The translations under genes and the position numbers were made by a program. Below, one piece after another: positions 22,741 through 23,369 of a stretch of DNA of 23,369 nucleotides. Within the stretch, counting starts at the first letter, position 1. The number at the start of each line of letters is the position of its first letter. Origin of the DNA: Algiphilus sp. (GTDB taxonomy: Bacteria; Pseudomonadota; Gammaproteobacteria; Nevskiales; Nevskiaceae); the NCBI RefSeq assembly GCF_023145115.1, contig NZ_JAGLEJ010000035.1, positions 1 to 23,369 of the forward strand. The letters run 5' to 3'. The notes under the pieces were generated by a model that was not told where the DNA came from, did no database searches, and saw nothing but the letters and a program-made list of their open reading frames with translations.

Positions 22741-23014
22741 CGTGAGTGGGACTTACCTTGCAGCCTAGCGGGCGGCGCGCCGGAGTGGCTTCGTCCGTTG
22801 AGATGAGCCTGATGGGGGTGTTTGTGCGTTTCGGGGGACGCCGAACCTGCTTGATCGCCTTGTAGCAGGGGAGGCTGTCGTTGCCCCGTTCTTGCTTGTG
22901 GATTCTGCGCCTTGAAACGTCGGCGCTTGAGTCTTTCTCGTTGACCCGGCTGCGCTCCCGGGTTCCGCGCCCCGGAGCGCAGGAGCTACCGGGTGTTGCC
23001 GCTCGACCGGCGCG

Positions 23015-23042
23015 GGCTACTTTGGTTACGGCCAAAGTAGCC
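23015..23042. repeat. Inverted repeat GGCTACTTTGG / CCAAAGTAGCC
   Basis: A perfect 11-bp stem (23015-23025 with 23032-23042) with a 6-base loop. The CTACTTTGG...CCAAAGTAGCC style is reminiscent of short interspersed intergenic repeats common in gammaproteobacterial genomes, often mis-annotated as FGYF-containing peptides. Family membership is an inference. Confidence 0.6.
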
Positions 23043-23067
23043 AAAGCCATGGTGCCGCACGGGTGGC

Positions 23068-23090
23068 CTGCCGCGCCGGAGGCGCGGCAG
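23068..23090. repeat. Inverted repeat CTGCCGCGCC / GGCGCGGCAG
   Basis: A perfect 10-bp GC stem with a 3-base loop (GGA), 25 bases to the right of the previous hairpin. Confidence 0.55.
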
Positions 23091-23122
23091 GTGCCCGGCC
23101 CGGGAGCCGTGCTCGGGGGCAC

Positions 23123-23154
23123 GGGTGAACAGGACATCCCTGTCCTGGTCACCC
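23123..23154. repeat. Inverted repeat GGGTGAACAGGACA / TGTCCTGGTCACCC
   Basis: A 14-bp stem with one mismatch and a 4-base loop (TCCC). It is the third hairpin in the cluster. Confidence 0.6.
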
Positions 23155-23226
23155 TTGCTCGACGTCCTGTCTCGCAGCCCCACTGCGCGCGCCTCCCGGT
23201 CCGGCCACCCGTGAAGGCACCTAGAA

Positions 23227-23305
23227 CGGCTCGTTGCTTCGCAATGTCGCCAAGGATCGGGAGTGGCGTCACACCACTGCCGCGATGTTGCGAAGCAACG
23301 AGCCG
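23227..23305. repeat. 18-bp perfect inverted repeat, 43 bases apart
   Basis: CGGCTCGTTGCTTCGCAA (23227-23244) is repeated exactly in inverted form at 23288-23305. The spacer contains a small AGTGG/CCACT stem. Each arm itself contains TTGC-TTC-GCAA. The structure is compatible with a small non-autonomous mobile element, a folded repeat unit or a large terminator. Confidence 0.65.
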
Positions 23306-23369
23306 ACCATGTCCCCCTTCAGGAGGCGCGGCGGCTGGTGGTGCGCGCAGGAGGTCGGCCGGCCACGGA

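Larger units (their letters stand above)
22741..23369. other. Gene-poor region with multiple inverted repeats
   Basis: No reading frame here looks like a real protein. The short leftward frame at 22986-23183 is Arg/Ser-rich and spans hairpins. The first 100 or so bases must contain the promoter of the acyl-CoA dehydrogenase operon, but no clear -35/-10 pair was recognised. From about 23015 the DNA is packed with stem-loops, listed separately. Confidence 0.6.

Noticed and set aside
22792..22827. Sequences resembling the shared 17-base motif upstream of the acyl-CoA dehydrogenase
   Set aside because: The best match is about 11 of 17 positions and is in the wrong orientation relative to the gene, so it is not counted as a copy.
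22986..23183. A 65-codon minus-strand frame in the right-end region
   Set aside because: It spans three inverted repeats, has no ribosome site and has the Arg/Ser-rich composition typical of spurious peptides from intergenic repeats.
1..23369. CRISPR arrays, insertion sequences, transposase or integrase genes
   Set aside because: No regularly spaced direct repeats and no transposase or integrase motifs were seen on either strand within the window.

Overview
The window is GC-rich bacterial DNA (about two-thirds GC by eye) with dense, Shine-Dalgarno-led genes and CCA-encoded tRNAs. The tRNA sequences, a QueA, a YheT-type hydrolase and two DUF1302 outer-membrane proteins next to fatty-acid/CoA genes suggest a hydrocarbon- or lipid-using gammaproteobacterium, perhaps of the Nevskiales/Solimonadaceae/Algiphilus type. 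That placement is an inference from gene content, not a database result.

Layout. Positions 1-70 are strikingly AT-rich and abut the 3' end of tRNA-Glu, which is transcribed leftward behind tRNA-Ala. Next come a small coiled-coil protein (-), a YheT-like alpha/beta hydrolase (+), queA (-), tRNA-Leu (+) and a Tat-exported PhoD lipoprotein (+). From about 4.85 kb the window becomes an accessory catabolic region. A leftward unit encodes SCP2, SnoaL-like and GH3 lipoprotein genes (7938 to 4851). A divergent rightward operon encodes a DUF1214 protein, a sulfotransferase and an SDR (8128 to 11257). Leftward units follow: DUF1302-A (13227-11302), then DUF1302-B plus a flavin reductase fused to a MarR-like domain (16373-13448). 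A rightward WS/DGAT acyltransferase (16548-17981) meets a tight five-gene leftward operon encoding acyl-CoA dehydrogenase, PECR-like SDR, lipase lipoprotein, ferredoxin reductase and putidaredoxin-like ferredoxin (22740 to 17972). The last 630 bases hold no convincing gene but contain several strong inverted repeats.

How it may work together (inference). Two near-duplicate outer-membrane proteins could admit a hydrophobic substrate. An exported lipase and an exported glycosidase could release it from esters or glycosides. The ferredoxin pair and the MarR-coupled flavin reductase could feed electrons to oxygenases that lie outside the window. The SCP2 protein, SDRs, sulfotransferase and acyl-CoA dehydrogenase could carry or modify the products, and WS/DGAT could store acyl groups.

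The most interesting non-coding signal is a 17-base motif, TAGTC[AC]GTT[TC]GGG[TC]GAT. It occurs in the same orientation 84-90 bases upstream of the start codons of DUF1214 and DUF1302-B, with a weaker copy 88 bases upstream of DUF1302-A. This suggests these units form a regulon under an unidentified regulator.
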